Positions 19,352-27,651 of a stretch of DNA of 39,186 bases are shown piece after piece (the first letter of the stretch is position 1; each line of letters begins with the position of its first letter). The translations under genes and the position numbers were made by a program. Under the pieces are notes generated by a model, which saw nothing but the letters and a program-made list of their open reading frames with translations, was not told the DNA's origin and searched no databases. This stretch comes from an uncultured Selenomonadales bacterium (GTDB lineage: Bacteria; Bacillota; Negativicutes; Selenomonadales; Selenomonadaceae), in assembly GCA_946408355.1 (NCBI GenBank), contig CAMJRX010000022.1, positions 1 to 39,186 on the forward strand. Direction: 5' to 3'.

Positions 19352-20644
19352 ATGATTGAACTTTTGGATAACGAATTAGAAAATATGATTGGCGATAATG
19401 GCGTTAAAGTTCCAGGACTTGGCGTGATTGTTTACAAAGACGGCGAAGAAATTTATTCTAAGTTTCTCGGCAAGCGCATTATTGAAACGCCAAAACCTGT
19501 CACTCGTCACACACGTTTTAGGGCGGCGTCCGTTTCTAAAATGTTCACGATTTTTTCTATTATGCAACTCGTTGAGCAAGGTAAAATAACTCTCGACGAC
19601 GACATAAGCAATTATCTTGGCTTTGAGTTGCGCAATCCTAATTTCCCGCAAAAAAAAATTACCACGCGAATGTTGGCAAGTCACACTTCCTCTTTGCGCG
19701 ACGGAAAAATTTACAGCATACCACCTAAAGATAGCGTAAAAGAATTTTTTTCTCCCGACGGAAAATATTGGGAGAACGGCGCACATTTTGATAAAAATCC
19801 GCCCGAAAAATTTTTCAGCTATTGCAACTTAAACTACGGACTTTTAGGTACGATTATTGAAACCGTGACGGGCGAACGATTCGATATTTATCAACGGAAA
19901 AATATTTTGAACCAACTGGAAACTAAAGCCGATTATTTACCTGGAAATTTTGACAGCACGGAATTTGAAATGCTCGGTTCGATTTATCGAAAAAAAAATC
20001 CCAATGGTATTTGGGACGAATTCGGCAAGTGGTATGCTCAAATTGACGACTATAAAATTCAGCCTGCCAAAGATATTTTATCACTACAAAATCCCTACGA
20101 CGAAAATTTTCAGCAAGAATATAGCTTGAAAGATTATCATGTTGGAACAAACGCTACGATTTTTTCTCCACAAGGCGGACTAAGAATTTCTTTTGAGGAA
20201 CTTGCGTACGCTTTAGAAATGCTCATGAACGACGGAGTTTATCGCGGCAAGAAAATTTTAAGCAAGAAATCATTGGATACGATGTTCACGCCTCATTGGA
20301 TTTACGACGGTAAAAACGGTGACACTTGCGGCGGGGTAATGTTGTCATATGGCTTGGGAGTTTATTTTATCGACGGCAAAAGTACAGCGCGTGTCTGCAG
20401 AGATTATGAGATAAATTTAATCGGGCACACGGGCGCGGCTTTTGGTATGCTCTCCGGCTTATTTTTTATTCCGAATACAAAGACGGGATTTATCTACATG
20501 ATGAACGGAGAGGCCATAGCAGAAGAAACCGACCCGCGCAGTTTTGGCGAGTTCAGCAATAATTATATTTGGGAAGAAAAAATCATGAATGCCATTTGTA
20601 AGTTTATAACTGCAACTCGTCGGCGCGTTCAGTCATGCCCTTAA
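19352..20644 (+). CDS. Serine hydrolase of the class C beta-lactamase/PBP family
   Basis: 430 residues. The three active-site elements of the serine beta-lactamase-like fold are present: SxxK (Ser60-Val-Ser-Lys63), Tyr-x-Asn (Tyr157-Cys-Asn159) and His-Thr-Gly (359-361) in the KTG position. The family includes esterases, D-aminopeptidases and peptidoglycan-related enzymes, so the substrate is unassigned. There is no signal peptide, suggesting a cytoplasmic or non-classically exported protein. The ATG is one base after the flagellin stop, without a clear ribosome binding site, suggesting read-through and coupling. The last 41 bases overlap the 3' end of the convergent HD gene. Confidence 0.88.
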   Translation: MIELLDNELENMIGDNGVKVPGLGVIVYKDGEEIYSKFLGKRIIETPKPVTRHTRFRAASVSKMFTIFSIMQLVEQGKITLDDDISNYLGFELRNPNFPQKKITTRMLASHTSSLRDGKIYSIPPKDSVKEFFSPDGKYWENGAHFDKNPPEKFFSYCNLNYGLLGTIIETVTGERFDIYQRKNILNQLETKADYLPGNFDSTEFEMLGSIYRKKNPNGIWDEFGKWYAQIDDYKIQPAKDILSLQNPYDENFQQEYSLKDYHVGTNATIFSPQGGLRISFEELAYALEMLMNDGVYRGKKILSKKSLDTMFTPHWIYDGKNGDTCGGVMLSYGLGVYFIDGKSTARVCRDYEINLIGHTGAAFGMLSGLFFIPNTKTGFIYMMNGEAIAEETDPRSFGEFSNNYIWEEKIMNAICKFITATRRRVQSCP

Positions 20645-21164
20645 TACAAAGCTCCATAAGTTTGCCGAGTTCCATACCTAAATCATCTGCGCCGCGTTGA
20701 ATGACTTCGCGATTACACTTTGCGGCAAAACGTTTATCCTTGAATTTTTTTTTGAGACTCTTGACGGACATGCCCAACATTTTTTCTGGGCGCATTAGTG
20801 CATAAGCATGAACGATACCGGTTAGCTCGTCGACGGCGAACAGCGACTTTTGACAATCAGTTTCTGGTTTAATCGTCGCGCCGGTCAAGCCGTAGCCGTG
20901 AGAAATAATCGTTATAATATCGTCTTCGCTGATACCTTCAGGCTCCAAAAGTTCGCGAACGTGTTGGCAATGTTCATCGGGAAATTTTTCAAAGTCAACA
21001 TCGTGAAGATAACCAATAGCTGACCAATGCTCCTTATCTTTGCCGAAATGTTCAGCAAGTGCTCCCATTGCTCCGCTTACTGCCGCCGCGTGAACGAATA
21101 AATGCGGTTCTGTCGTGTGCTTATGTAAAATTTTCTTAGCGCGTTCCAAAGTCAAAGTGCTCAA
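20604..21164 (-). CDS. HD-superfamily hydrolase (COG2316-like)
   Basis: 186 residues from a TTG (21162-21164) after GAGGAGAGG, one base beyond the stop of the glycosyltransferase gene. HD-domain metal ligands are visible: His25, His54-Asp55 (GYLHDVDFEKFPDEH) and His89 (ISHGYG). The pattern with VDELTGIVHAYALMRPEK and VKSLKKKFKDKRFAAKCNRE matches a predicted HD hydrolase family common in clostridia, which may act on a phosphorylated or nucleotide substrate; the real substrate is unknown. Last gene of a three-gene leftward operon; its 3' end overlaps the serine hydrolase gene by 41 bases. Confidence 0.85.
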   Translation of the reverse strand: MSTLTLERAKKILHKHTTEPHLFVHAAAVSGAMGALAEHFGKDKEHWSAIGYLHDVDFEKFPDEHCQHVRELLEPEGISEDDIITIISHGYGLTGATIKPETDCQKSLFAVDELTGIVHAYALMRPEKMLGMSVKSLKKKFKDKRFAAKCNREVIQRGADDLGMELGKLMELCIKGMTERADELQL

Positions 21165-21165
21165 G

Positions 21166-22107
21166 TTAAATCCTCTCCTCAAGTTTTTTTAGTAAGTTCA
21201 TGTGCAGTTCAAAAGTTTTGCGGTTGTTTTTGGCTATCGTGTCTAAAATTAATCCGCAGGTGAACGATAACAGCGACGCTAGCATTAAAAATCCACTGAC
21301 GATTAACGTTGGGAAACGCGGCACGAGTGAAGTTTCCAGATATTGAAAGAAAACGGGCAAAAAAAGTATAAGCGCAACGAGTGCCAGAATCAACGCAATC
21401 ATGCCAAAAAATTGCAACGGCTTGTAATCGCGGTATAAATTAAAAATCGTCATTATGACTTTTGCGCCGTCGACATAAGTATTTAATTTACTCTCTGAAC
21501 CGGAAGGGCGGTCGCGATAATTGACGGGTACGGACTTTAACAGAAAATTTTTATCGAGCGCGTGAATCGTCATTTCTGTTTCAATCTCAAAGCCTTTAGA
21601 CAGGACTGGAAAACTTTTAACGAATAGCGGACTGAAGGCTCGATAGCCCGTCATCACGTCGAGAATCGGATTTTTAGGACGCCAAAACATATTTATAAAC
21701 TTGCGAACCATGACATTGCCGAAGTTGTGGAAAGGACGCTTATTCTCGGTAAAATACGTCGAGGAAAGTCTATCGCCGATAACCATATCCGCCGCGCCGT
21801 TTAAAATTAAATCGCACATTTCGCGGGCATTTTCAGCGGGGTAAGTGTCATCGCCGTCAATCATCAAGTAACAATCGGCGTCAATGTCGCGAAACATCGT
21901 GCGAATCACGTTGCCTTTGCCTTGCCGATATTCATAGCGAACAATCGCGCCCGCTGCCCGCGCAATTTCGTCGGTGCCGTCTGTGGAATTGTTGTCGTAA
22001 ACGTAAATAGTTGCGTCGGGCAATGCCATCCGATAATCACGAACAACTTTTCCAATCGTTTGGCTCTCGTTGTAGCAGGGAATCAGTATAGCAATTTTCG
22101 GTATCAT
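21166..22107 (-). CDS. Family 2 membrane glycosyltransferase, polyprenyl-phosphate type
   Basis: 313 residues from the ATG at 22105-22107, which overlaps the preceding stop as ATGA. The GT-A domain begins IAILIPCYNESQTIGKVV, with DNNSTDGT near 38 and the metal-binding Asp85-Gly-Asp87. Two hydrophobic segments, about 240-260 and 275-298, anchor the C-terminus. The layout is that of dolichol- or undecaprenyl-phosphate sugar transferases, which load a sugar onto a lipid carrier at the inner membrane. Linked to an O-acetyltransferase, it suggests envelope glycan or flagellin glycan work; the sugar is not predictable. Confidence 0.88.
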   Translation of the reverse strand: MIPKIAILIPCYNESQTIGKVVRDYRMALPDATIYVYDNNSTDGTDEIARAAGAIVRYEYRQGKGNVIRTMFRDIDADCYLMIDGDDTYPAENAREMCDLILNGAADMVIGDRLSSTYFTENKRPFHNFGNVMVRKFINMFWRPKNPILDVMTGYRAFSPLFVKSFPVLSKGFEIETEMTIHALDKNFLLKSVPVNYRDRPSGSESKLNTYVDGAKVIMTIFNLYRDYKPLQFFGMIALILALVALILFLPVFFQYLETSLVPRFPTLIVSGFLMLASLLSFTCGLILDTIAKNNRKTFELHMNLLKKLEERI

Positions 22108-22682
22108 ACGATTAAAGTTTCCAAACCAATTTTTTTTACAACGCGGCAAGGATTGCCAAACGCCATAACATTTTCGGGAATATCTTTAGTGACTAATGAT
22201 TTAGCACCGATAACCGAACCGCTCCCGACTTTAACGCCAGGCAAAATTGTAACGTCGCCGCCAATCCAAACGTCGTCGCCAATGATAATCGGCTCTGCAC
22301 GCTCCAAACCTTCTGCGCGGCGAACGGCGTCAAGTGGATGAATCGCCGTATAAAAACCGCAATTAGGACCGACGAAAACTTTTTTACCGAGCCGGATTTG
22401 AGCGCAATCCATAAGATAACAGTTATGATTTAAAAAAGTGCCTGCGCCGAGAAAAATATTATAACCGTAATCAACCATGAACGGCGACAAAATTTCTACA
22501 GTATCGGCGTCGACATTAGGCAAAATCTCTCTCAAAATTTTTCTGCGCCGCGATAAGTCCTGCATACGAGTCAAATTAAATTTCAAACATAAATCTTTAA
22601 CAAATGCTCTCTCTTCAATCAATCTTGCGTCGAAATTGGCATCGTACCACTGCCCCGCAAGCATTTTTTCTTTTTCTGTCAA
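22104..22682 (-). CDS. Sugar O-acetyltransferase (maltose/galactoside acetyltransferase family)
   Basis: 192 residues from the TTG at 22680-22682 (AAGGAG ten bases upstream), giving the family's standard MTEKEKMLAGQWYDANFD. The left-handed beta-helix hexapeptide region is in the C-terminal half (GDDVWIGGDVTILPGVKVGS). The catalytic histidine of the LacA/Maa family is His115 (FYTAIHPLD). It transfers acetyl from acetyl-CoA to a sugar hydroxyl. First gene of the leftward operon, with the promoter at 22711-22739. Confidence 0.92.
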   Translation of the reverse strand: MTEKEKMLAGQWYDANFDARLIEERAFVKDLCLKFNLTRMQDLSRRRKILREILPNVDADTVEILSPFMVDYGYNIFLGAGTFLNHNCYLMDCAQIRLGKKVFVGPNCGFYTAIHPLDAVRRAEGLERAEPIIIGDDVWIGGDVTILPGVKVGSGSVIGAKSLVTKDIPENVMAFGNPCRVVKKIGLETLIV

Positions 22683-22710
22683 GATTGTCACACTCCTTAA
22701 AGTTTCTTTT

Positions 22711-22739
22711 ATTATAGCGAATTCGGCTTGACGAATCAA
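22711..22739 (-). promoter_or_regulatory. Sigma-A promoter of the acetyltransferase operon
   Basis: TTGATT (22734-22739) and a perfect TATAAT (22711-22716) are 17 bases apart on the minus strand. Its -35 box directly abuts that of the rightward promoter at 22728-22756, so the two promoters cannot be occupied independently. Confidence 0.7.
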
Positions 22740-22756
22740 AGGTCAGTGCTTAAAAT
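22728..22756 (+). promoter_or_regulatory. Sigma-A promoter of the DUF4422 gene
   Basis: TTGACG (22728-22733) and TAAAAT (22751-22756) are 17 bases apart on the plus strand. It lies 22 bases before the ATG at 22779, so the leader is very short, with AAAGGAGG within it. It shares DNA with the divergent leftward promoter. Confidence 0.65.
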
Positions 22757-22778
22757 TTTCCGCAAAGGAGGCATATTT

Positions 22779-24266
22779 ATGGCGAGCTACGTGCCGCGCG
22801 TGTTAATCTGCGGAAACATTGAAGCGTTTAAAGAAAAAATTGGCAACAAATCTGTCGAAATTATTGGGCATATAACTTTTAACAAGACAGGCGACGATGT
22901 GAAATTATTTTTTGGCGAGCATGCTTTAACAGAGAAGGATATAAAAAATTTGCTTGACGGTGTGGCAGAATATTTAATTTTCGTTGACGCTTTGGACTTT
23001 TATTATTATTTTAAAAATTTTCCTGCAAACGCTCAGGTTATTTCGGCAGAAACTTTTGCTCAAAAATTTCATAACGGTTTCTTTTCTATCGAAATGTTTT
23101 ACCTGCTGAAAGAATTGCTCAATCATAAAAAATTTAGACATGTACTTGATTTGGATTGTTTATTTGATAAAAGCGACTTTCGCACGCGAGGTGGCTCGAA
23201 TGTCGACCTTGACTGTATCGCAGAAAATATTTATCCGATTATGGAAAATGTTTACGGGAAAATTTATCGTTCGTTCGATGAGTACCGCTTTAAAATTTTC
23301 GACGTGATTATTTTAAGTAAAGAGCGTACGCCCGCTGGATTTGTTGATATACTGATTGAGACTGACGCTTTAACAGAAAATATTTTGGCATTCGTTAGAA
23401 AAAATTCCGAACTTGAAAGTTGGCTTAACAAGTCGCAAAATATTTTCGCAAGGATTGAATATTTTAATGTAGCAAGCGGCGCGTGGTGTCTTATCAAAAA
23501 AATTATGCCACTTGTCGATGTTGGCGTTTACGTCGTCACACACAAGGACGCTAAACTTTATACATTACCAGACGGCTATAAAATTATTCACGCGGGACAC
23601 GCACTCGCAAAAAAATATTTCGGCTACGCAGGCGACGACACTGGCGACAATATCAGCCAACTAAATCCTTTCCTCGATGAAGTTACGGTGCTTTATTGGA
23701 TTTGGAAAAATACTAAGCACACGCACGCCGGTATTGTTCACTACCGCAGATTCTTTACGAGCGACATTAAGCAGAAAACTTTCGATGCGGAGAAAATTTT
23801 AAGCGCGGCGGAGATTTTAAGCATTTTGAGCGATTATGATATTATTGTTCAAAACGAAGGTATATCCACCCGTTCGCAACGTGATATGATGATTTTTTCG
23901 ACAGGGCAACCCGATTTAGTAAAAGTGGCAGAAAAAATTATTCGCAATCATTTGGCACGCACGCAACCAGGTTATCTTGGCGCCTTCGACGACGTTTTAA
24001 GCAGTTTGACATTATTTTTTGGCGGAATGTATATTACGCGCCGAAATATTTTCAATGCTTACTGCGAGTGGCTATTTTCTTTTATAATCGACGCAACAAA
24101 AGAAATTCGCGACAAAATAGAGATTAACGGTAAAAGTCTTGAAGAAATGTCACACGATTATTCCCGAATCGCAGGATTTTTTGCTGAACGCATGTTGACT
24201 ATTTGGCTAATGAAAAATCATTTGCGAATTAAAACATTGCCGACGATGTTCCGCGAGGGCGTTTGA
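22779..24266 (+). CDS. DUF4422 glycosyltransferase-like protein
   Basis: 495 residues from the ATG after AAAGGAGG; the open frame runs 17 codons further upstream through the promoter. Residues from about 247 to 480 resemble the DUF4422 family, with DVGVYVVTHKD at the start, the GDDTGDNIS segment and HAGIVHYRRFF. DUF4422 proteins occur in polysaccharide and glycan loci and are thought to be glycosyltransferases. The N-terminal 240 residues are not recognised. The DxD-like DLDCLFD near 124 is noted but unproven. No signal peptide. Followed after three bases by ecfT. Confidence 0.75.
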   Translation: MASYVPRVLICGNIEAFKEKIGNKSVEIIGHITFNKTGDDVKLFFGEHALTEKDIKNLLDGVAEYLIFVDALDFYYYFKNFPANAQVISAETFAQKFHNGFFSIEMFYLLKELLNHKKFRHVLDLDCLFDKSDFRTRGGSNVDLDCIAENIYPIMENVYGKIYRSFDEYRFKIFDVIILSKERTPAGFVDILIETDALTENILAFVRKNSELESWLNKSQNIFARIEYFNVASGAWCLIKKIMPLVDVGVYVVTHKDAKLYTLPDGYKIIHAGHALAKKYFGYAGDDTGDNISQLNPFLDEVTVLYWIWKNTKHTHAGIVHYRRFFTSDIKQKTFDAEKILSAAEILSILSDYDIIVQNEGISTRSQRDMMIFSTGQPDLVKVAEKIIRNHLARTQPGYLGAFDDVLSSLTLFFGGMYITRRNIFNAYCEWLFSFIIDATKEIRDKIEINGKSLEEMSHDYSRIAGFFAERMLTIWLMKNHLRIKTLPTMFREGV

Positions 24267-24269
24267 TAA

Positions 24270-25070
24270 ATGTTACAGGACATAACGTTAGGACAATTTT
24301 TCCCTGGCAAATCAATATTGCATAGGCTCGACCCGCGCACGAAAATAATTTTGCTGTTCGTGTTGATGATTGTAATTTTTACGGCTAAAGGTTGGGCGGC
24401 GTATTCTGTGTTAACGATTTTGACGGCAGGATTAATTTTTTTATCGCAAGTGCCGCCGTTGACAGTTTTAAAGTCAATCAAGCCGCTAGCGTGGATAATT
24501 TTATTTACGTTGCTGATACATTTCGTGAGCCACGACGGAGAAGTTTTAGCAAAATTTTACGTGTTCAAAGTGACGACGGAGGGAATAATTTACGGCGTAC
24601 AAATAAGCTTGCGGTTGGTATTGTTGATTGTTTTGTCGAGTTTGCTGACGTTCACGACTTCGCCGCTAAAATTAACCGACGCGACGGAAAAACTTTTATC
24701 GCCGCTAAAAAAAATCGGAGTGCCCTCTCATGAATTGGCAATGATGATGACGATAGCAATTCGATTTGTGCCGACGTTGATTGAGGAGACGGACAAAATA
24801 ATCAAGGCGCAAAAATCTCGTGGACTGGACTTTGAATCAGGCGGACTAATAAAAAAATTGCGGGCAATGGTTCCAATTTTAGTTCCATTGTTCTTGTCGA
24901 GTTTTCGGCGGGCTGATGATTTGGCAATGGCAATGGAGGCGCGTTGCTATCGTGGCGGCGAGGGGCGCACTCATATGAAACAATTACGTTTAACAAATTT
25001 AGATTTCTGCGCGGCGGCGGTAGTGCTATTAATCTGCGCGGCTATCGGGGGAATAAGTTATGCGCTTTGA
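24270..25070 (+). CDS. ecfT: Energy-coupling factor transporter transmembrane protein EcfT
   Basis: 266 residues with several hydrophobic segments (about 26-60, 70-86, 110-130 and 240-262). EcfT couples ATPases EcfA and EcfA' to substrate-binding S components for vitamin uptake. The two coupling-helix motifs are present: Ser-Arg-Gly in KAQKSRGLDF and Ala-Arg-Cys in AMEARCYRGG. The second deviates from the usual ARG. In most Firmicutes ecfA1 and ecfA2 lie directly upstream; here they are absent and a DUF4422 gene takes that place. It overlaps truA by 11 bases. Confidence 0.9.
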   Translation: MLQDITLGQFFPGKSILHRLDPRTKIILLFVLMIVIFTAKGWAAYSVLTILTAGLIFLSQVPPLTVLKSIKPLAWIILFTLLIHFVSHDGEVLAKFYVFKVTTEGIIYGVQISLRLVLLIVLSSLLTFTTSPLKLTDATEKLLSPLKKIGVPSHELAMMMTIAIRFVPTLIEETDKIIKAQKSRGLDFESGGLIKKLRAMVPILVPLFLSSFRRADDLAMAMEARCYRGGEGRTHMKQLRLTNLDFCAAAVVLLICAAIGGISYAL

Positions 25071-25848
25071 ACATAAACAGGAAATGAAACTTCGACGACG
25101 GAACATTTCATTGACGGTCGCCTATGACGGCACGAAATACAACGGCTTTCAATGGCAAAGTCCGCCGCGAGTGGCAGTGCAAAATGTTTTAGAGGAACGG
25201 CTGGAAAAAATTTTCGGAGACAAAATAGAGTTGGCGGCGGCAGGGCGCACGGACGCGGGAGTTCACGCTTTGGGGCAAGTCGTCAATTTTTTTACAGACG
25301 GAAGAATTGACGTTGAGAAAATTCCGATTGCGGCAAGTAGCGTTTTGCCCGCCGATATTATCGTTCGTGAGGCGCGGGAAGTTGATAAAAATTTTAGTGC
25401 GTTGCACAGCGCGAAGAGCAAAATTTATCTCTACAGAATTTTGCGCGGCGCGGCGTCGAATCCTTTTGTAAATCGGTTCGCTTGGCATATTTTCAGACCG
25501 CTTGACGTAGACGCTATGCGCGAGGCTTTGAACATTTTAATTGGCACGCATGATTATTCGAGTTTCAAAGCGGCGGGCGGTGCACCAAATATGAATCCCG
25601 TCCGAACGATTTTTGCGTCGGAGCTATTTGAGGAAAATTTTTTCGGCGGCGATATTTTAACGATAAAAATTCACGCCAGCGGCTTTTTATACCACATGGC
25701 GCGAAATATTGTTGCGTTGACGGTTGCAGTTGGCAGAAAAAAAATAACCCTCGACGAGTTCCAAAAAATTTTCGACGCTCGCGACAGGAGTTTAGTCCCT
25801 GCTACTGCTCCCGCACAAGGTTTATGTCTTCAAGAAGTTTTTTACTAA
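25060..25848 (+). CDS. truA: tRNA pseudouridine(38-40) synthase TruA
   Basis: 262 residues. It isomerises uridines 38-40 in the anticodon arm of tRNAs. The catalytic aspartate is Asp65 in AAGRTDAGVHALGQVVNF. FQWQSPPRVAVQNVLE and GTHDYSSFKAAGG are family segments. The ATG at 25060 lies within the ecfT end and is preceded by GGGGGA; an ATG eight codons later is an alternative start. ecfT-truA adjacency is common in Firmicutes, although rplM-rpsI, often next, does not follow here. Confidence 0.95.
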   Translation: MRFEHKQEMKLRRRNISLTVAYDGTKYNGFQWQSPPRVAVQNVLEERLEKIFGDKIELAAAGRTDAGVHALGQVVNFFTDGRIDVEKIPIAASSVLPADIIVREAREVDKNFSALHSAKSKIYLYRILRGAASNPFVNRFAWHIFRPLDVDAMREALNILIGTHDYSSFKAAGGAPNMNPVRTIFASELFEENFFGGDILTIKIHASGFLYHMARNIVALTVAVGRKKITLDEFQKIFDARDRSLVPATAPAQGLCLQEVFY

Positions 25849-25881
25849 GACAATCGTAACAAAAATTTTTTAAAATGCAAA

Positions 25882-25917
25882 AGCGGCTCCGAAATTGGAA
25901 CCGCTGAAATTTTTTTA
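25882..25917. terminator. Bidirectional intrinsic terminator between truA and tRNA-Arg
   Basis: AGCGGCTCC (25882-25890) pairs with GGAACCGCT (25897-25905), one internal mismatch, with a six-base loop. On the plus strand it is followed by a run of seven T and terminates truA. On the minus strand the hairpin is followed by TTTTGCATTTT and can end the tRNA transcript. Confidence 0.85.
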
Positions 25918-25919
25918 TT

Positions 25920-25994
25920 TGGTGTGCTCGGCGGGAGTCGAACCCACGTTTCAAGCTCCGGAGGCTTACGTCCTATCCACTGGACTACGAGCAC
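25920..25994 (-). tRNA. tRNA-Arg, anticodon CCG
   Basis: Cloverleaf reads as acceptor GTGCTCG/CGAGCAC, D stem GTCC/GGAC, anticodon stem TAAGC/GCTTG with loop CTCCGGA (anticodon CCG, decoding CGG), T stem GTGGG/CCCGC with TTCGACT loop, discriminator A, and an encoded CCA at 25920-25922. The variable loop is short. The first base, G at 25994, is also the end of an inverted repeat at 25994-26010, so the 5' edge is abutted by a palindrome. Confidence 0.95.
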
Positions 25995-26161
25995 TACTTT
26001 TGAAAAGTAGCAAACAGCTGTCGCGCCGTGCTAATCAATAATTTTAACGTTATCGCCGCGCCGGTACGCAACGCATGCGCACAACTTTTAAAAAGTTGAC
26101 AAACAGCTGTCGCGATTTACCGTTTAAAAATTTTCAGTAAATCGCCGCGTTCGTACACAAC
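25994..26161. repeat. Two tandem copies of an about 88-bp palindrome-bearing element
   Basis: Copy A (25994-about 26072) and copy B (26082-about 26161) share a layout: a perfect 8+1+8 palindrome (CTACTTTT-G-AAAAGTAG at 25994-26010; CAACTTTT-A-AAAAGTTG at 26082-26098), then CAAACAGCTGTCGCG (26011-26025; 26100-26114), a divergent 28-base block, then CGCCGCG (26054-26060; 26143-26149) and a similar end. The palindrome arms differ between copies by matched changes. In B the 28-base block contains an ATTTAC/GTAAAT stem. With the terminator and tRNA-Arg, this accounts for the gene-free 25849-26173; nothing else was seen there. Confidence 0.7.
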
Positions 26162-26173
26162 AGATTGCTAGTT

Positions 26174-27409
26174 TCATAATTTAGCTAAAAGTTCGCGTGT
26201 ATGTTGAGCAACTTCTTCAGGCGTAATACTTTTATTTCTAGCAACGCCCGACTCTTGAGCCGCTTTAGCAACTGCCGCCGCAACTGTAGGAGCAACGCGC
26301 TCATCAAAGGGCGTCGTGATAACATGGTCTTCGTTGAGTTCTTCCGCGCTTACAAGTGAGGCAATCGCATAAGCCGCCGCGATTTTCATTTCCTCGTTAA
26401 CGTCGGTGGCACGAACATCAAGCGCACCTCTGAATATGCCGGGAAACGCCAGCAGATTATTAACTTGATTCGGGAAATCGCTACGTCCTGTGCAAATTAC
26501 GCGAGCACCTGCCGCCCTAGCTTTATCAGGCATAATTTCGGGAACGGGATTAGCCATTGCCAAAATAATCGCGTCTTTGTTCATTGACTTAACCATTTCT
26601 TCGGTCAGCAAATTCGCCTTCGACACGCCGATAAAAACGTCCGCGCCGTGAATAATGTCGACGAGTTGCCCAGCCTCTTTATCAAAATTTGTGACGGCTG
26701 CGATTTGGTCTTTGTAGGGATTCATGCCCTTGCCGCGTCCCTCGTAAATCGCGCCAGTCGAGTCGCACAACATAACGTTTTTTGCGCCCATTTTCTGAAT
26801 CAGATAAGTTATTGCCATGCCAGCCGCGCCCGCGCCATTGACGACAACTTTTATATCTTCAAACTTTTTGCCGACAAATCGCAACGCATTAATCAGAGCC
26901 GCCGCAACTACAATCGCCGTACCGTGTTGGTCGTCGTGGAAAACGGGAATGTCAACGGAATCTTTCAAAGCCTGTTCAATATCGAAACATTCGGGAGCTT
27001 TAATGTCCTCAAGATTTATGCCGCCGAAACTCGGAGCCATAAATTGAATCGTCTTGATAATTTCGGGAACACTTTTTGTATTGAGGCAAATGGGAATTGC
27101 GTCGACGCCCGCGAAACCTTTAAACAAAATCGCTTTGCCCTCCATGACAGGAAGACCTGCGCCCGCGCCAATGTCGCCTAAGCCGAGAACAGCCGTTCCG
27201 TTCGTGACAACTGCGACGAGATTGCCACGATTAGTATAGTCATAAATTTTATCGAAATCGTCTTTAATCTCCAGACAGGGAGCTGCGACGCCCGGCGTAT
27301 ATGCAAGCGTCAAATCTTTATTTGTTTTAAGCGGTACTTTGCTCCGTACTTCAATTTTGCCGCGATTATTTTTGTGCAAAGCTAATGCTTCCTTGTCGAC
27401 GTTTGCCAA
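26174..27409 (-). CDS. Malic enzyme, short NAD(P)-dependent type
   Basis: 411 residues. It decarboxylates L-malate oxidatively to pyruvate and CO2. Catalytic Tyr37 ([11 protein letters not shown]) and Lys92 (GKAILFKG) are present, as are metal ligands Glu134-Asp135 and Asp159-Asp160 (FHDDQHGTA). The Rossmann motif GAGAAG lies at 192-197. Length and motifs fit the short bacterial MaeB/YtsJ type without a phosphotransacetylase domain; NAD or NADP preference is not certain. It starts with TTG at 27407-27409, ten bases after AAAGGA. It diverges from the flagellar operon. The repeat element lies directly downstream. Confidence 0.94.
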   Translation of the reverse strand: MANVDKEALALHKNNRGKIEVRSKVPLKTNKDLTLAYTPGVAAPCLEIKDDFDKIYDYTNRGNLVAVVTNGTAVLGLGDIGAGAGLPVMEGKAILFKGFAGVDAIPICLNTKSVPEIIKTIQFMAPSFGGINLEDIKAPECFDIEQALKDSVDIPVFHDDQHGTAIVVAAALINALRFVGKKFEDIKVVVNGAGAAGMAITYLIQKMGAKNVMLCDSTGAIYEGRGKGMNPYKDQIAAVTNFDKEAGQLVDIIHGADVFIGVSKANLLTEEMVKSMNKDAIILAMANPVPEIMPDKARAAGARVICTGRSDFPNQVNNLLAFPGIFRGALDVRATDVNEEMKIAAAYAIASLVSAEELNEDHVITTPFDERVAPTVAAAVAKAAQESGVARNKSITPEEVAQHTRELLAKL

Positions 27410-27453
27410 TTCAAATTCATCCTTTCAATCGACTTGCTTTAATAACCGCCGCA

Positions 27454-27482
27454 ATTATATTCGTCGTATAAAATAATTTCAA
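27454..27482 (-). promoter_or_regulatory. Sigma-A promoter of malic enzyme gene
   Basis: TTGAAA (27477-27482) and a perfect TATAAT (27454-27459) with a 17-base spacer, on the minus strand, about 45 bases before the TTG start. Confidence 0.75.
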
Positions 27483-27529
27483 GCCCGCGCCGCTGTGAAT
27501 ACAATATTTTTTCCGCTTTAAACGGCGTA

Positions 27530-27557
27530 TTGACAAAGCGTCTTAGTGGTGTAGAAT
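27530..27557 (+). promoter_or_regulatory. Sigma-A promoter of the flagellar operon
   Basis: A perfect TTGACA (27530-27535) and TAGAAT (27552-27557) with a 16-base spacer, on the plus strand. It gives a leader of about 88 bases before flbD. No sigma-D or sigma-54 motif was seen. The rest of the 27410-27651 gap holds nothing else recognised. Confidence 0.65.
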
Positions 27558-27651
27558 ATTCTTGAAAATTTTTTGATTTGATATTAAAAGGGTTTTGAAA
27601 ATTTGCGGCGAAGTTTTTTAAATCAAAAGCACTTATACAGGAGGTCAATTC

